Of a stretch of 64,000 bases of DNA, positions 17,080 through 26,088 are shown piece by piece. A model generated the notes under the pieces. It ran no database searches, was not told where the DNA came from, and was given only the letters and a program-made list of their open reading frames with translations. This DNA is from Halovenus sp037080055. Its GTDB lineage: Archaea; Halobacteriota; Halobacteria; Halobacteriales; Haloarculaceae. Each line of letters starts with the position of its first letter. Position 1 is the first letter of the stretch. Location: positions 248,001-312,000 of the forward strand of contig NZ_JBAOJI010000001.1 in NCBI RefSeq assembly GCF_037080055.1. The letters run 5' to 3'. Made by a program: the position numbers and the translations under genes.

Positions 17080-17118
17080 TCAGGGCCGGACACACAAGAT
17101 AGTTCCCAGGTCGAGTAC

Positions 17119-17826
17119 TCACATTCCGCTCTCGTCGTCTTCTTCGTAGGCCTCCTCGTATCGCTCCAGGGCCATCTCGTAGCTCTCGGTTGCGAGTTTG
17201 ATTGTCTCTCTCAGATCGACAATCGGCGTCTCTGTCGCGTCGACACGGATGTCGTTGTACGCCGGACTCACCGGCTCGTCTTCCGTCTTGGCGACACGAA
17301 TCGCGGCGCTCTGGACGTGCAACTCCTCGCGTTTGTCCCCACCTTCGGCGTAGCCGGCCGCGAGACAGTCGAGCAGTCGCTTCGCGAGCGGCAAGTCGTC
17401 GCCGCTGCTCTCCTCGTACGTCTCCGCGACTGCCTCGATGACGGCTTCGCCGGTGAGGAGATTTCCGGCGACGGTGTAGTTCTCGCCGACGACATCCCCG
17501 TACCAGTCTTTGCACTCCTCGCCCGAAAAGGCAAATTCTCCCTCGTGGCCGACGCCGTGGAGTTGCCGCTGCGGACTGCCGTCGTCTGCCGCTAGCAAGG
17601 CGTCGAGCGCATCCTCGACGTGGAGTCCATCAGCAAGATACTCCACGCCCTTCCGACCGAGTTCCGTGTTGACGAAACTCTGTGTTGCGACAGCGCCGTG
17701 TTCGTTGACGAACGGACAGAGGTTCCCCACGCCCGCCAGTCGAGTCGTTACGGCGACGCCGAATCGCGTCTGTTCGGTCCCGGTGTCGTCCTCGTACGAC
17801 TCCCGCACGCAGATACTGAATGTCAT
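17119..17826 (-). CDS. DUF1028 family protein (Ntn-hydrolase-like fold)
   Basis: The ATG at 17826 gives MTFSICVRE, the expected N-terminus; a start at 17850 would add eight residues not typical of the family. The 235-aa protein shows FGVAVTTRLAGVGNLCPFV, GAVATQSFVNTELG and the central VAGNLLTGEAVIEAVAETYE, all DUF1028 hallmarks. The fold is related to Ntn hydrolases and some members are linked to amino-acid or peptide hydrolysis, but no activity is established for this type. Confidence 0.85.
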   Translation of the reverse strand: MTFSICVRESYEDDTGTEQTRFGVAVTTRLAGVGNLCPFVNEHGAVATQSFVNTELGRKGVEYLADGLHVEDALDALLAADDGSPQRQLHGVGHEGEFAFSGEECKDWYGDVVGENYTVAGNLLTGEAVIEAVAETYEESSGDDLPLAKRLLDCLAAGYAEGGDKREELHVQSAAIRVAKTEDEPVSPAYNDIRVDATETPIVDLRETIKLATESYEMALERYEEAYEEDDESGM

Positions 17827-17894
17827 ACCAGCACCGTAGAGAGCCAGCACAAAAAATCCGGCTGCAAACGCGCTCTCGCCTCGTTTCAGTCAAC

Positions 17895-18422
17895 CTACGA
17901 GTCGAGCATCTCGACGCCATCCTCGACGGAGAGATCACCGCGTTCGATGGCTTCGATGATCGGCCGGATATCCGAGGCATCCTGCGAGTCGTCCTCGTCT
18001 TCGCCGAGTTCGTCGAGTGTCACCTTCTCGGAGTGGCCGGTCAGTTCGTCGAAATCGACGCCATCTGCGAGTGCCGTCTCCTTTTTGACTCGGTAGTTGC
18101 CGCCGTCGGTCTGATAGAGATCGTCGGGATGGAAGAAGTACCAGTCCTCGCGGTCGAACCGGACACCGATCCGGGGTTTCGCGCCGAAGTTCCGCGAGAA
18201 ATACACCAGCGCGTAGACCTCCTCGCCGCTGAGATAGATCGGATCGCCGGCAGAGGACTTTGCCTCGATTGCGTAGAAGGCCCCTCCGTTGCCGGCCAGC
18301 ACGTCCGGTAGTTCGCGCTCGGTCGCGCTGCCGCTTGCCGGCGCGCGCATCACGGCAAAGCCCGCCTCGTCGAGTTTGTTGACGAGTTCTCGCTCCCGAC
18401 GGTCCCCTTTCGCGTTCGACAT
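17895..18422 (-). CDS. hjc: Holliday junction resolvase Hjc
   Basis: An archaeal structure-specific nuclease that resolves four-way junctions. The nuclease core is in the first 110 residues: GDRRERELVNKLDEAGFAV, then ASGSATERELPDVLAG with the catalytic Asp, and FYAIEAKSS with the E-x-K pair. The C-terminal 60 residues are an acidic extension typical of haloarchaeal forms. Total length is 175 aa. It is a single gene separated from its neighbours by about 60 bp on each side. Confidence 0.92.
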   Translation of the reverse strand: MSNAKGDRRERELVNKLDEAGFAVMRAPASGSATERELPDVLAGNGGAFYAIEAKSSAGDPIYLSGEEVYALVYFSRNFGAKPRIGVRFDREDWYFFHPDDLYQTDGGNYRVKKETALADGVDFDELTGHSEKVTLDELGEDEDDSQDASDIRPIIEAIERGDLSVEDGVEMLDS

Positions 18423-18479
18423 CGACTCGATGTCAGCGAGCGATCCCTATAAAACCGGCCTTCGCCCCCGGCCGCGCGG

Positions 18480-19862
18480 TCAGTCCTTTTCGCGGTATCG
18501 CTGGAGCCAGTACCCGCCCAGCGCGCCGCCGACGGCCGCGGGAATGCCGAAGCCTGGGCCGGAGCCGTCGGAGTCTTCAGTCGCCACCTTTGGTTGGCCA
18601 GTTATCGCTTCGGGAGAATCCGGGAAGACGTAGAGTGCTTCGCGAACGGCGGGTGGATTCTCTCGAAGGATCTTCGAGACATCTGCACTGGTCGCGACGA
18701 ATCCATCCGTTGCGGCCTCGGCGGTCCAGAAACTCGTCTGTTCGGAATTGCGCCAGTGTCCGATCTCTTCGGGGTTCGATGGCTCGCTGATATCGTGAAT
18801 CTTCACGCCGCCGTAGTACCACGAACTGTAGAACTGATCCCCGGCGAAATCGAAGTTGTGCGCGCTGGTGAATCGGCCGGATCGCGTCTGATCCTCACCG
18901 GGCGGTGGATCGATCCGGGCGAGATGCTGCGGATCTGCTGGGTCCTCCACGTCGTAGAGGTCGATGCCGCCGGGGCCGCCAGAGCCGTTGAAGTCCCAGC
19001 CTTCTTCGCCGACGGCGAGCAGTGAGCCGTCGTCGTTGATCATCGTGTAGTGCGCATTCCCCGGCGGCGAGAGCGACTCGCGGATTGCTTGGGGTTGGGA
19101 GAACGGCCGCAGGTCAGCGAGGTCGTACTCGCCGATGCTGGCCAGTACCGCGGGATTCTGCGGATCACTCACGTCGACGATCCACGTCCCGGCATCCCAG
19201 CATGGGATGTACGCGATGCCATCCTGTACCGTCACGTCGTGGAGACTTCGGGAGGCTCGTTGTACGTCTGCGTATCCCTCGTCATAGTCGTTGAGCGACC
19301 AGCGCCCGACCTCTTCCGGCTCTGCCCCCGTCACGTCGACCATTACCAGCGGATTCGCTGGCGCGGCGCTACCGGTCAGGTAGACGATTCCTTCGTCGAT
19401 ATAGAGGTTGTGAATGTAGAATCCGCCGTCCATCGGCTGGCCAGTTTCGTAGAATGCGAGTTGTTCCGGCTCGGTCGGATCGGTAATATCGTACAGCGCG
19501 AATCCGTGTGCGGAGTTCGGGTTAAAATTGCCCGGGCCGCCGACGACCAGTCGGTCCTCCCAGACCCAGCAGTCGAGTACGTCCTGAAACGGCGCTCCGG
19601 TCCCGGTCTCGATATCTCGTCGCTCGGCGACGACAGTCGGTGACTCCGGCTGGGAGATATCGACGACAGCAACGCCGTCGTCGGCAGCGATGTAGGCGAA
19701 CTCCTCCTGGACGGTACAGTCCGTCGCCCCGGATACCTCGACCGATCCCAGCGGCGCCAGCGAGGTAGCGTCGTCCCCGGACTGCGCGCCGCTGGCGGGA
19801 CTCCCGAGGACAGTTACGGCGACAACTCCCCCGCCGGCCTGCAGAAACCGCCGTCGATGCAT
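18480..19862 (-). CDS. LVIVD-repeat beta-propeller protein, Tat-exported with PGF-type C-terminus
   Basis: A 460-aa secreted protein. The N-terminus MHRRRFLQAGGG is a Tat signal cleaved near Ala-Gln-Ser. The body is a series of LVIVD-type repeats (GVAVVDISQPESP, FALYDITDPTEP, WIVDVSDPQNP, IDLYDVEDPADP, VKIHDISEPSNP), each one blade of a beta-propeller. The C-terminus has PGF (residues 436-438), a short hydrophobic stretch and basic residues. This resembles a PGF-CTERM signal, which archaeosortase cuts before lipid attachment. It is probably displayed on the cell surface. Ligand unknown. Confidence 0.85.
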   Translation of the reverse strand: MHRRRFLQAGGGVVAVTVLGSPASGAQSGDDATSLAPLGSVEVSGATDCTVQEEFAYIAADDGVAVVDISQPESPTVVAERRDIETGTGAPFQDVLDCWVWEDRLVVGGPGNFNPNSAHGFALYDITDPTEPEQLAFYETGQPMDGGFYIHNLYIDEGIVYLTGSAAPANPLVMVDVTGAEPEEVGRWSLNDYDEGYADVQRASRSLHDVTVQDGIAYIPCWDAGTWIVDVSDPQNPAVLASIGEYDLADLRPFSQPQAIRESLSPPGNAHYTMINDDGSLLAVGEEGWDFNGSGGPGGIDLYDVEDPADPQHLARIDPPPGEDQTRSGRFTSAHNFDFAGDQFYSSWYYGGVKIHDISEPSNPEEIGHWRNSEQTSFWTAEAATDGFVATSADVSKILRENPPAVREALYVFPDSPEAITGQPKVATEDSDGSGPGFGIPAAVGGALGGYWLQRYREKD

Positions 19863-19973
19863 ACTCGAAGGTGACGGGAGTCACGGACAATAAGATGGTG
19901 GTCGGGGTTTCTCATCGCGAAACAATCGAGCAAGACGAAAGCATTTATGATTCGGTTGTCGATACGAGGACAC

Positions 19974-20915
19974 ATGATAGATATCGAGTGGCCCGGAAGG
20001 AAAGGACAACTGGCGGTCATCGCCCTTGCTGCCCTCCTCGTGACCGCGGGTTGTGCAGGTCTCGGTTCGCCCGACGAAACTGGAAACGATACGGTCGATT
20101 CTGAGGACCCGGACGATCCGGGAGACGATGAATCTGGAGACGAGAACGAAACTGACGGCACCGACGACGAGAATTCGACAGATGAGACCGACAGCGCGTT
20201 CAGTGATCTCGATCCAGTCGAGGAGGACGTGACGGCTGCTGAGTTGCTCAACGACAGCGTCGCCGCCCTCGATACGGTCGAGAGCTACCGACTACAACAG
20301 AACATTACGACCGTCCAGCGCTCGAACAACCAGGAAATCACGACGCAGAACAACCAGACTGGTCGTATCGATAGAGCACAACAGCGAGCAGGTATCGAGG
20401 GAGTCACCGCATCTCAGGGCCGTTCGATCGAAACCAAACAGTATCTGCTGAACGACAGCCTCTACGAATCGAACGAGCGGATCGCTCAGCAGTACGGCAC
20501 ACAGTGGGTCCGCACCAACCTGACTGGCTCCTACGAGCAGGTGTTCGAGCAGTTCGACTCGATCAACCAACTGGAGCGGGTGTTCGCCAACGCCACGGGA
20601 ACGGTCGAAGGCCAGACCGAAATCGACGGCGAGGAGGTATACGCGATCAATGCGACGGTTGACAGCGACACAATCGTCGAGACCAGACAGTCGGTCAACG
20701 GTGTCGAACGGTTCCAGCTCAATCTCTGGCTCTCGACAGAGACAGCCCTCCCCCGACAGGTTACAGAAGACTCTGCATTGAACCTCTCGACGGCACGTGG
20801 CAACTTCACGCAACAGACTGACAGCCTCTTGGCCTTCAGCTACGAAGATGTCGATGTCACTCTCCCCGAAGCGGCCGAGGGTGCGCCGACGGCCGAGGAA
20901 GTCACTGGACAGTAA
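19974..20915 (+). CDS. Acidic lipoprotein, LolA-like
   Basis: The ATG at 19974 (MIDIEWPGR) gives a short basic start, a hydrophobic helix and a lipobox TAGC around residue 28, so export is Sec-type. A long Asp/Glu/Thr-rich linker follows (residues about 30-75). The C-terminal part has alternating strands (YRLQQNITTVQRSNNQEI, NLWLSTETALPRQVTEDS) suggestive of a LolA/LppX-like half barrel, as in many haloarchaeal lipoproteins. Its TAA overlaps the next ATG (TAATG), coupling it to a lipoprotein peptidase. Ligand unknown. Confidence 0.7.
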   Translation: MIDIEWPGRKGQLAVIALAALLVTAGCAGLGSPDETGNDTVDSEDPDDPGDDESGDENETDGTDDENSTDETDSAFSDLDPVEEDVTAAELLNDSVAALDTVESYRLQQNITTVQRSNNQEITTQNNQTGRIDRAQQRAGIEGVTASQGRSIETKQYLLNDSLYESNERIAQQYGTQWVRTNLTGSYEQVFEQFDSINQLERVFANATGTVEGQTEIDGEEVYAINATVDSDTIVETRQSVNGVERFQLNLWLSTETALPRQVTEDSALNLSTARGNFTQQTDSLLAFSYEDVDVTLPEAAEGAPTAEEVTGQ

Positions 20916-22234
20916 TGGATTACGGACGAACGATTGCCGTCGTGGTCCTCGCCGTTGCCCTCGCGATGAGTGGTTGTCAGGCCCCCGGAACGAATCCGGA
21001 CGCCGTCTCACCCACGGAATCGACACCAGCCGAAGGCCTCCCGTCCAACGAGACAGACCAGAACGGCACGACTGGTGGGTCCGAGGATCCGTTTCCGATC
21101 TCTGACCCCGCCAATGTCACTGTCGAGGGCGGAGACTTACGCACTGACCCCGGACTCGTCTACACCCGAGTAGAAGGGTTGCTGGAGACGGAGACTCCCG
21201 CACCGGCGTCTGTGCGGGCCTACAATTCGACCGAAGCGTTCGGCGACTCGCTCCCATCCAGCGGAATCGGTATCGGCCAGCCGCGGTTTTTCGATGTCGT
21301 CGGGTTCGAGACCGGTGCAATCCGAAACGAGACGTTCATCGACGAGGTGGGGAACGGGTACACGCTCGGATCGGGGTCGATTGCCGTCTTCGTCCAGGAG
21401 AACGCGACGCGTGACGAGGAAGAGATGCTCCTCGCCCACGAACTCGCTCACTATATTCAGTTCCAGAACGGCCGACAGAGCCAACTCACCGAGGAAATCG
21501 ACCCACAGACCGTCGACGGGCAATACGTCGTCCGCAGCCTCGTCGAAGGGACGGCAGTGTTCACGACCGACGAGTACCTCGACAGATTCGGGGAGAACCG
21601 GACGACAAACAGCCCGTACTACGACGACGAACAGGCTGCCTATCCACGGGGTCATCTCCGACGCTGGGCCAACAGTCAGTATCAGATGGGGACCGACTAC
21701 GTCACCCAACGTCTGGACTCACCCAGCGAAGTCGGCGCGATCTACGAGGACCCACCGACCCGGAGCAGAGAACTACTCGACCCGGACGCACCGCAACGTC
21801 CCGAGTTGTTCGTCTCGAACACGCTAGCGCGGAGCGAAATCTCGACGAACAGACTGGGTGCGGCGTTCCTCCGGTACGCGCTTGAGAGTCACATCGAGGT
21901 CGACCGCGCCGAATCGGTCGCGACCGGACTCGGAACCGACTCCCTGCATCAGTTCCGCTCAGACACCGACACGTTCGGCAACTACGCGTGGGCGACACGC
22001 TGGGACAGCGCGGCGGACGCCGACAGGTTCGAGGCCGCCTTCGGCGAATACCTCGATGCGCGCGGGAACGCGAGCGCAGATGGCTGGACGCTCGACGACG
22101 TCGATCTGACCGTGCAACTGCGCCGTCCGACACCAGAAACCGTCGTCGCGGTGTTCGGATCAGATTCGTTCGTCGAGGGAACGACTGCGAGCGGAGCAGA
22201 TGGAGAGATCGTTCTGGAATCCGCTCAGAAGTAA
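20915..22234 (+). CDS. Membrane-anchored lipoprotein metallopeptidase (gluzincin type)
   Basis: A 439-aa protein with a Sec signal and lipobox (AMSGC, Cys about residue 21). HELAHY near residue 175 is the zinc-binding HExxH, and SLVEGTAVFTTDEYL about 35 residues later supplies the third ligand Glu in the EGxA context of gluzincins. A Thr/Glu/Gly-rich linker separates the lipid anchor from the catalytic domain. It overlaps the upstream lipoprotein gene by one base, so the two products may work together on the cell surface. Substrates unknown. Confidence 0.8.
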   Translation: MDYGRTIAVVVLAVALAMSGCQAPGTNPDAVSPTESTPAEGLPSNETDQNGTTGGSEDPFPISDPANVTVEGGDLRTDPGLVYTRVEGLLETETPAPASVRAYNSTEAFGDSLPSSGIGIGQPRFFDVVGFETGAIRNETFIDEVGNGYTLGSGSIAVFVQENATRDEEEMLLAHELAHYIQFQNGRQSQLTEEIDPQTVDGQYVVRSLVEGTAVFTTDEYLDRFGENRTTNSPYYDDEQAAYPRGHLRRWANSQYQMGTDYVTQRLDSPSEVGAIYEDPPTRSRELLDPDAPQRPELFVSNTLARSEISTNRLGAAFLRYALESHIEVDRAESVATGLGTDSLHQFRSDTDTFGNYAWATRWDSAADADRFEAAFGEYLDARGNASADGWTLDDVDLTVQLRRPTPETVVAVFGSDSFVEGTTASGADGEIVLESAQK

Positions 22235-22240
22235 TCGCGG

Positions 22241-23620
22241 TCAGTTCTCTTTTGGGAAGATCTTGCCCGGGTTGAGAATCCCGTTTGGATCCAGCGCGTC
22301 TTTGACCGATTGCATTGCCGCAACAGTCTCCGCGCCGTGTTCGTCGAGGAGATACTTCCGTTTGCCCTGTCCGATCCCGTGTTCGCCTGTGGCCGTTCCG
22401 CCGACTTCGATGGCTCGCTCGACGGCCTCGGCGTACAGCGCCTCACCACGCTCTAACTGATCTTCGTCGTCCATGTCGACGAGAACGGTGTAGTGGATGT
22501 TTCCGTCGCCCGCGTGGCCGAAGCACGGCGTCATGAGGCCGTATTTCTCGCCGAGCGCTTTGATTTCCTTGACGAGGTCGCCGTACTTGCTGATCGGGAC
22601 CGTGACATCGCCGGGGTGCAGTGGTTGGAGGTCGGGGTCGTACGATCGAACGGCGAAGGCGAGGTCTTTCCGGGCCTGCCAGAGATCTTCCATTCGCTCT
22701 TCGTCGGCCATCTCGAACTCGACGAGATCGTGCGTTTCCAGAATCGACCGACAGAAGTCGATCTCTTCGTCGATGCCGTGGTTTGCGTGAAACTCCACGA
22801 AGACCATCGGCGAGTCCGGCAGATCCGCGCCCGTGTAGGCGTTCGACATCATCGCCGATTCCTGATCGATCAACTCGATTTTCGCCACGTCGACGCCGGA
22901 CTGGATCACGTCCGTCACGGCGGCGGACGCGTGATCCAGATCCGGAAACAGTGCGCGACCGCCCTTGATTTGCTCTGGTCGGCCCGCCAGTTCGAGCGTC
23001 GCCCGCGTGACGACGCCCAGTGTCCCCTCGCTGCCGATCATGAGGTCTCGCAGGTTGTACCCTGAAGAGGTCTTGACGGCCTTCGAGCCCGCGGTGATAA
23101 CCGATCCGTCCGCGAGCACCACTTCCAGTTCGAGCACCCAGTCGGCCACTTCGCCGTACTTGACCGTCTGCATCCCACTCGCCGAGTTCGCGATCATCCC
23201 GCCGATGGTAGAGATATCACCGGAGGAGGGCAGCGGCGGGAAAAAGAGGCCGTGCTCGCCTGCAGTCTCCTCGATGGTCGGTCCCATCACGCCCGGCTGG
23301 AGGTCTATCTGGAAATCCTCCGGGCGTACATCGAGTACGTCGTTCATCCGTGTGAGATCCATGCTGATCCCGCCCTCCGCCGGCACGGCGTTACCCTCCA
23401 GTCCCGTGCCCGCTGCGTACGGAGTGACGGGAATCCCACGGTCGTTCGCCGCTTCGAGTACGTCGGCGACTTCCTCGGTCGTCGTCGGGTAGACGACGAC
23501 GTCCGGTTCGGTGCCTTCCGGTGTCCCCCAATCAGTCGCGTGTTCTTCGAGCGCATCCTCCCCTGTTGTCACCTGTCCATCTCCGAGTGAGTCGGTGAGA
23601 AAGGCGGTATCGAGTGCCAT
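22241..23620 (-). CDS. FAD-linked oxidoreductase, D-lactate/glycolate dehydrogenase family (GlcD/Dld)
   Basis: A 459-aa flavoenzyme from the ATG at 23620; an upstream frame would add nine unlikely residues. The N-terminal half is a PCMH-type FAD domain (TPYAAGTGLEGNAVP, SSGDISTIGGMIANSASG, IGSEGTLGVVT). The C-terminal half is the FAD-oxidase C domain with CFGHAGDGNIHY and the closing TATGEHGIGQGKR. Relatives oxidise D-lactate, glycolate or D-2-hydroxyglutarate. There is no adjacent Fe-S subunit, and the substrate is not decided by sequence. Confidence 0.88.
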   Translation of the reverse strand: MALDTAFLTDSLGDGQVTTGEDALEEHATDWGTPEGTEPDVVVYPTTTEEVADVLEAANDRGIPVTPYAAGTGLEGNAVPAEGGISMDLTRMNDVLDVRPEDFQIDLQPGVMGPTIEETAGEHGLFFPPLPSSGDISTIGGMIANSASGMQTVKYGEVADWVLELEVVLADGSVITAGSKAVKTSSGYNLRDLMIGSEGTLGVVTRATLELAGRPEQIKGGRALFPDLDHASAAVTDVIQSGVDVAKIELIDQESAMMSNAYTGADLPDSPMVFVEFHANHGIDEEIDFCRSILETHDLVEFEMADEERMEDLWQARKDLAFAVRSYDPDLQPLHPGDVTVPISKYGDLVKEIKALGEKYGLMTPCFGHAGDGNIHYTVLVDMDDEDQLERGEALYAEAVERAIEVGGTATGEHGIGQGKRKYLLDEHGAETVAAMQSVKDALDPNGILNPGKIFPKEN

Positions 23621-23751
23621 GTAGCCCTGTTTGCGAGGCGGTCGCAAAAAGATACCTCCTCACAGCATCGATCCCCGTCGAGCCTGTTAGGGGAACGGAA
23701 TTGTCTCGCCGAGTAGGAAGATTCTTCCCCGTTGGTGCACCATCAAGTGAC

Positions 23752-23925
23752 ATGGACGAATACACGGTTTCCGGCGAGTGGGAAGCCCGAGACGGATGGC
23801 AGAGCTTCGAGAAAGCACTCGAAGCGGAGAACGAGGACGTTGCAGTCGAACACATCTACGCCGAGTTCGGCTCGCGTCACGGACTCAAACGCCGACAGAT
23901 CGAGATTGACGAGGTGGCAGCATGA
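23752..23925 (+). CDS. rpl18a: Ribosomal protein LX (L18a/L20e)
   Basis: A 57-aa archaeal large-subunit protein. MDEYTVSGEW at the start and FEKALEAENEDVAVEHIYAE followed by SRHGLKRRQIEI are diagnostic. The longer upstream frame is rejected because it passes through the promoter. The TGA overlaps the prefoldin ATG (ATGA). The order LX, prefoldin alpha, FtsY is a known conserved archaeal cluster, linking ribosome, chaperone and SRP receptor. Confidence 0.93.
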   Translation: MDEYTVSGEWEARDGWQSFEKALEAENEDVAVEHIYAEFGSRHGLKRRQIEIDEVAA

Positions 23926-24389
23926 GCCTCGGTGGTGGCGGTGGCGGCGGCGGCGGCGGTGAGATGCAACAGATCACCCAGCAGATCGAACAGCTCGAAC
24001 AGACGAAACAAGCCATCGAGGCCGAAATCGAGCAACTGCAGGAGGAGAAACGCGAAATCGACGAAGCCATCGAGGCAGTCGACCAGCTCGAATCCGGTTC
24101 GACGGTCCAGGTCCCCATCGGCGGCGGTGCCTACGTTCGCGCAGAAGTGCAGGACATGGACGAAATCATCGTCGACCTCGGCGCGGATTACTCCGCCGAG
24201 CGAGGCAAGGAGGGCGCGACCAGCACCCTCGAAGCTAAAAAGGAGAAACTCGACGAAGAGATCGAAGAGTTCCGCTCCGAGATTGCACAGGTCGAAACCG
24301 AGACCGAAGAACTCGAAGAGCAGGCCGAGCAGATGCAGGCCCAGCAGCTCCAGCAGCTTCAGCAGCAACAACAGCAACAGGACGAGTAA
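23922..24389 (+). CDS. pfdA: Prefoldin subunit alpha
   Basis: A 155-aa jellyfish-type chaperone subunit that holds unfolded proteins for the thermosome. Two long coiled coils (residues about 15-55 and 105-150) flank the central beta-hairpin region (STVQVPIGGGAYVRAEVQD). Near the N-terminus is an unusual run of ten glycines coded by GGC/GGT repeats. The C-terminus ends in a Gln-rich run. It overlaps LX and is followed by ftsY after 6 bp. Confidence 0.93.
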   Translation: MSLGGGGGGGGGGEMQQITQQIEQLEQTKQAIEAEIEQLQEEKREIDEAIEAVDQLESGSTVQVPIGGGAYVRAEVQDMDEIIVDLGADYSAERGKEGATSTLEAKKEKLDEEIEEFRSEIAQVETETEELEEQAEQMQAQQLQQLQQQQQQQDE

Positions 24390-24395
24390 GGCGCG

Positions 24396-25592
24396 ATGTT
24401 CGACGGACTAAAAGACAAGCTCAAAGGCTTCACCGAGGACGTCGAGGACGAAGCGGAACTCGACGAAGCGGAAGCGGAAGCCGACGCCGAGGCTGAAGCC
24501 GCACAGTCAGGCTCGGCAAGCGACGAGGAGGAGACCGGTGAGCAAACAGCAGCTAGTGCTGATCCCGTCGAACAGGACGGAACCGATTCTGCACCGACAG
24601 CCGCTGAACCAGACTCGGATACTGCCGTCGACACCGAGGAGTCCGCCCCCGACGAGGAGACAGACTCGACTGAACAGGAACCAGCAGATTCCGAAGGCGG
24701 CGGACTCGGACTCACCGGGAAGGCGAAAGCGCTCGCGACCGGGAAGACGATCATCGAACAGGAGGAGTTACAGCCACATCTCGACGAACTCGAAGTCGCG
24801 TTGCTAGACAGCAACGTCGAACTCGAAGTCACGATCGAGATTCTGAACGGCATCGAAGAAAACCTCGCTGGCGAGGCCCGCGGCCGACTTGAGAGTACGG
24901 GCAGCGTCGTCGAGGACGCGCTCCGGGAGGCACTGTACGACGTGATCAACGTCGGCCAGTTCGATTTCGACCAGCGCATCGCCGAGGCTGACAAACCCTT
25001 CGTGATGGTCTTTACCGGCGTCAACGGTGTCGGCAAGACCACTTCGATCGCCAAACTCTCGAAGTATCTGGAAGATCAGGGCTACTCGACGGTGCTGGCA
25101 AACGGTGATACCTACCGGGCCGGCGCGAACGAGCAACTGCAGGAACACGCCGACGCGCTGGATCGAAAGCTCATCACCCACGAACAGGGCTCCGATCCGG
25201 CCGCGGTGATCTACGACGCCGTCGAGTACGCCGAGGCCAACGACGTGGACGTTGTGCTCGGTGACACGGCGGGTCGCCTGCACACCAGCGACGATCTGAT
25301 GGATCAACTGGAGAAAATTGACCGCGTGATCGAACCCGACATGACCGTCTTCGTCGACGAGGCTGTGGCCGGACAGGACGCGGTCAATCGTGCCGACGAG
25401 TTCGACAAGGCGGCGACAATCGACGCTTCGATTCTGACCAAAGCCGACGCGGATCAGGACGGTGGCGCGGCCATCTCGGTCGCACACGTCACGGGCAAAC
25501 CCATTCTGTTCCTCGGCACGGGACAGGATTACGACGACCTCGAACGGTTCGACCCCGAACGGATCGTCAACGAACTGCTCGGTCCCGAGTAG
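24396..25592 (+). CDS. ftsY: Signal recognition particle receptor FtsY
   Basis: A 398-aa SRP-GTPase that docks SRP-ribosome complexes at the membrane. An acidic, disordered A domain (residues about 10-105) is followed by the N helical bundle and the G domain: P-loop FTGVNGVGKTTSIAKL (about 205-220), DTYRAGANEQL, the G3 DTAGRLHTSDDL, and G4 TKADADQDGGAA. The last gene of the LX-pfdA-ftsY operon. A T-rich stretch just after its stop (about 25608-25613) may be a terminator. Confidence 0.95.
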   Translation: MFDGLKDKLKGFTEDVEDEAELDEAEAEADAEAEAAQSGSASDEEETGEQTAASADPVEQDGTDSAPTAAEPDSDTAVDTEESAPDEETDSTEQEPADSEGGGLGLTGKAKALATGKTIIEQEELQPHLDELEVALLDSNVELEVTIEILNGIEENLAGEARGRLESTGSVVEDALREALYDVINVGQFDFDQRIAEADKPFVMVFTGVNGVGKTTSIAKLSKYLEDQGYSTVLANGDTYRAGANEQLQEHADALDRKLITHEQGSDPAAVIYDAVEYAEANDVDVVLGDTAGRLHTSDDLMDQLEKIDRVIEPDMTVFVDEAVAGQDAVNRADEFDKAATIDASILTKADADQDGGAAISVAHVTGKPILFLGTGQDYDDLERFDPERIVNELLGPE

Positions 25593-25638
25593 CTCCGTCC
25601 CACCTGTCTTTTTGTAGCCGCCCATCAACCGTACAGAC

Positions 25639-26067
25639 ATGACCGTCCTCGTCGCATACGATGGATCAGACCCTTCACAGGCCGCTGTCGAATACGCTAT
25701 CGAAGAACACGCCGACAAGGAGATTGTGCTCCTACGCGTCGTCGAAGTTGCGAGTGGGATGACCGACGCCGGGATCAACATGATTCAGGAGCGATTCCGA
25801 GAGAAACCTGAGAAAGTCAAAAAAGAAGCCCGCAATAAGGTCGCCGAAGAGATCGCTGACCTCTTCGAGGAGGCGGGTCTCGACTTCGAGACGGCGATTG
25901 TCTTCGGTGCACCTGCCAAAGAGATCGTCAACTACGCCGAGGAGTACGATATCGACCAGATCGTGATCGGCAACCACGGTCGATCGGGCGTCTCGCGTGT
26001 GTTGCTCGGTAGTGTCGGCGAAAAGGTCGTCCGGCGCGCGCCGATGCCGGTGACCGTCGTCCGCTAA
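25639..26067 (+). CDS. Universal stress protein (UspA family)
   Basis: A 142-aa alpha/beta protein. VAYDGSDPSQAAVEYAIEEH at the N-terminus and the nucleotide-binding signature IGNHGRSGVSRVLLGSVGEKVVRRA near the end are intact (G-x2-G-x9-G-S/T), so it is likely of the ATP-binding class. Such proteins occur in many copies in haloarchaea. It is separate from ftsY, with its own short upstream region, and convergent with gyrA. Confidence 0.92.
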   Translation: MTVLVAYDGSDPSQAAVEYAIEEHADKEIVLLRVVEVASGMTDAGINMIQERFREKPEKVKKEARNKVAEEIADLFEEAGLDFETAIVFGAPAKEIVNYAEEYDIDQIVIGNHGRSGVSRVLLGSVGEKVVRRAPMPVTVVR

Positions 26068-26088
26068 ATCGCGTTTGAACGCGATACG

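Noticed and set aside
23949..23978. Glycine run in prefoldin alpha considered as a microsatellite or frameshift
   Set aside because: The frame is intact on both sides, mixed GGC/GGT codons are used, and Gly-rich N-termini occur in haloarchaeal prefoldin alpha.
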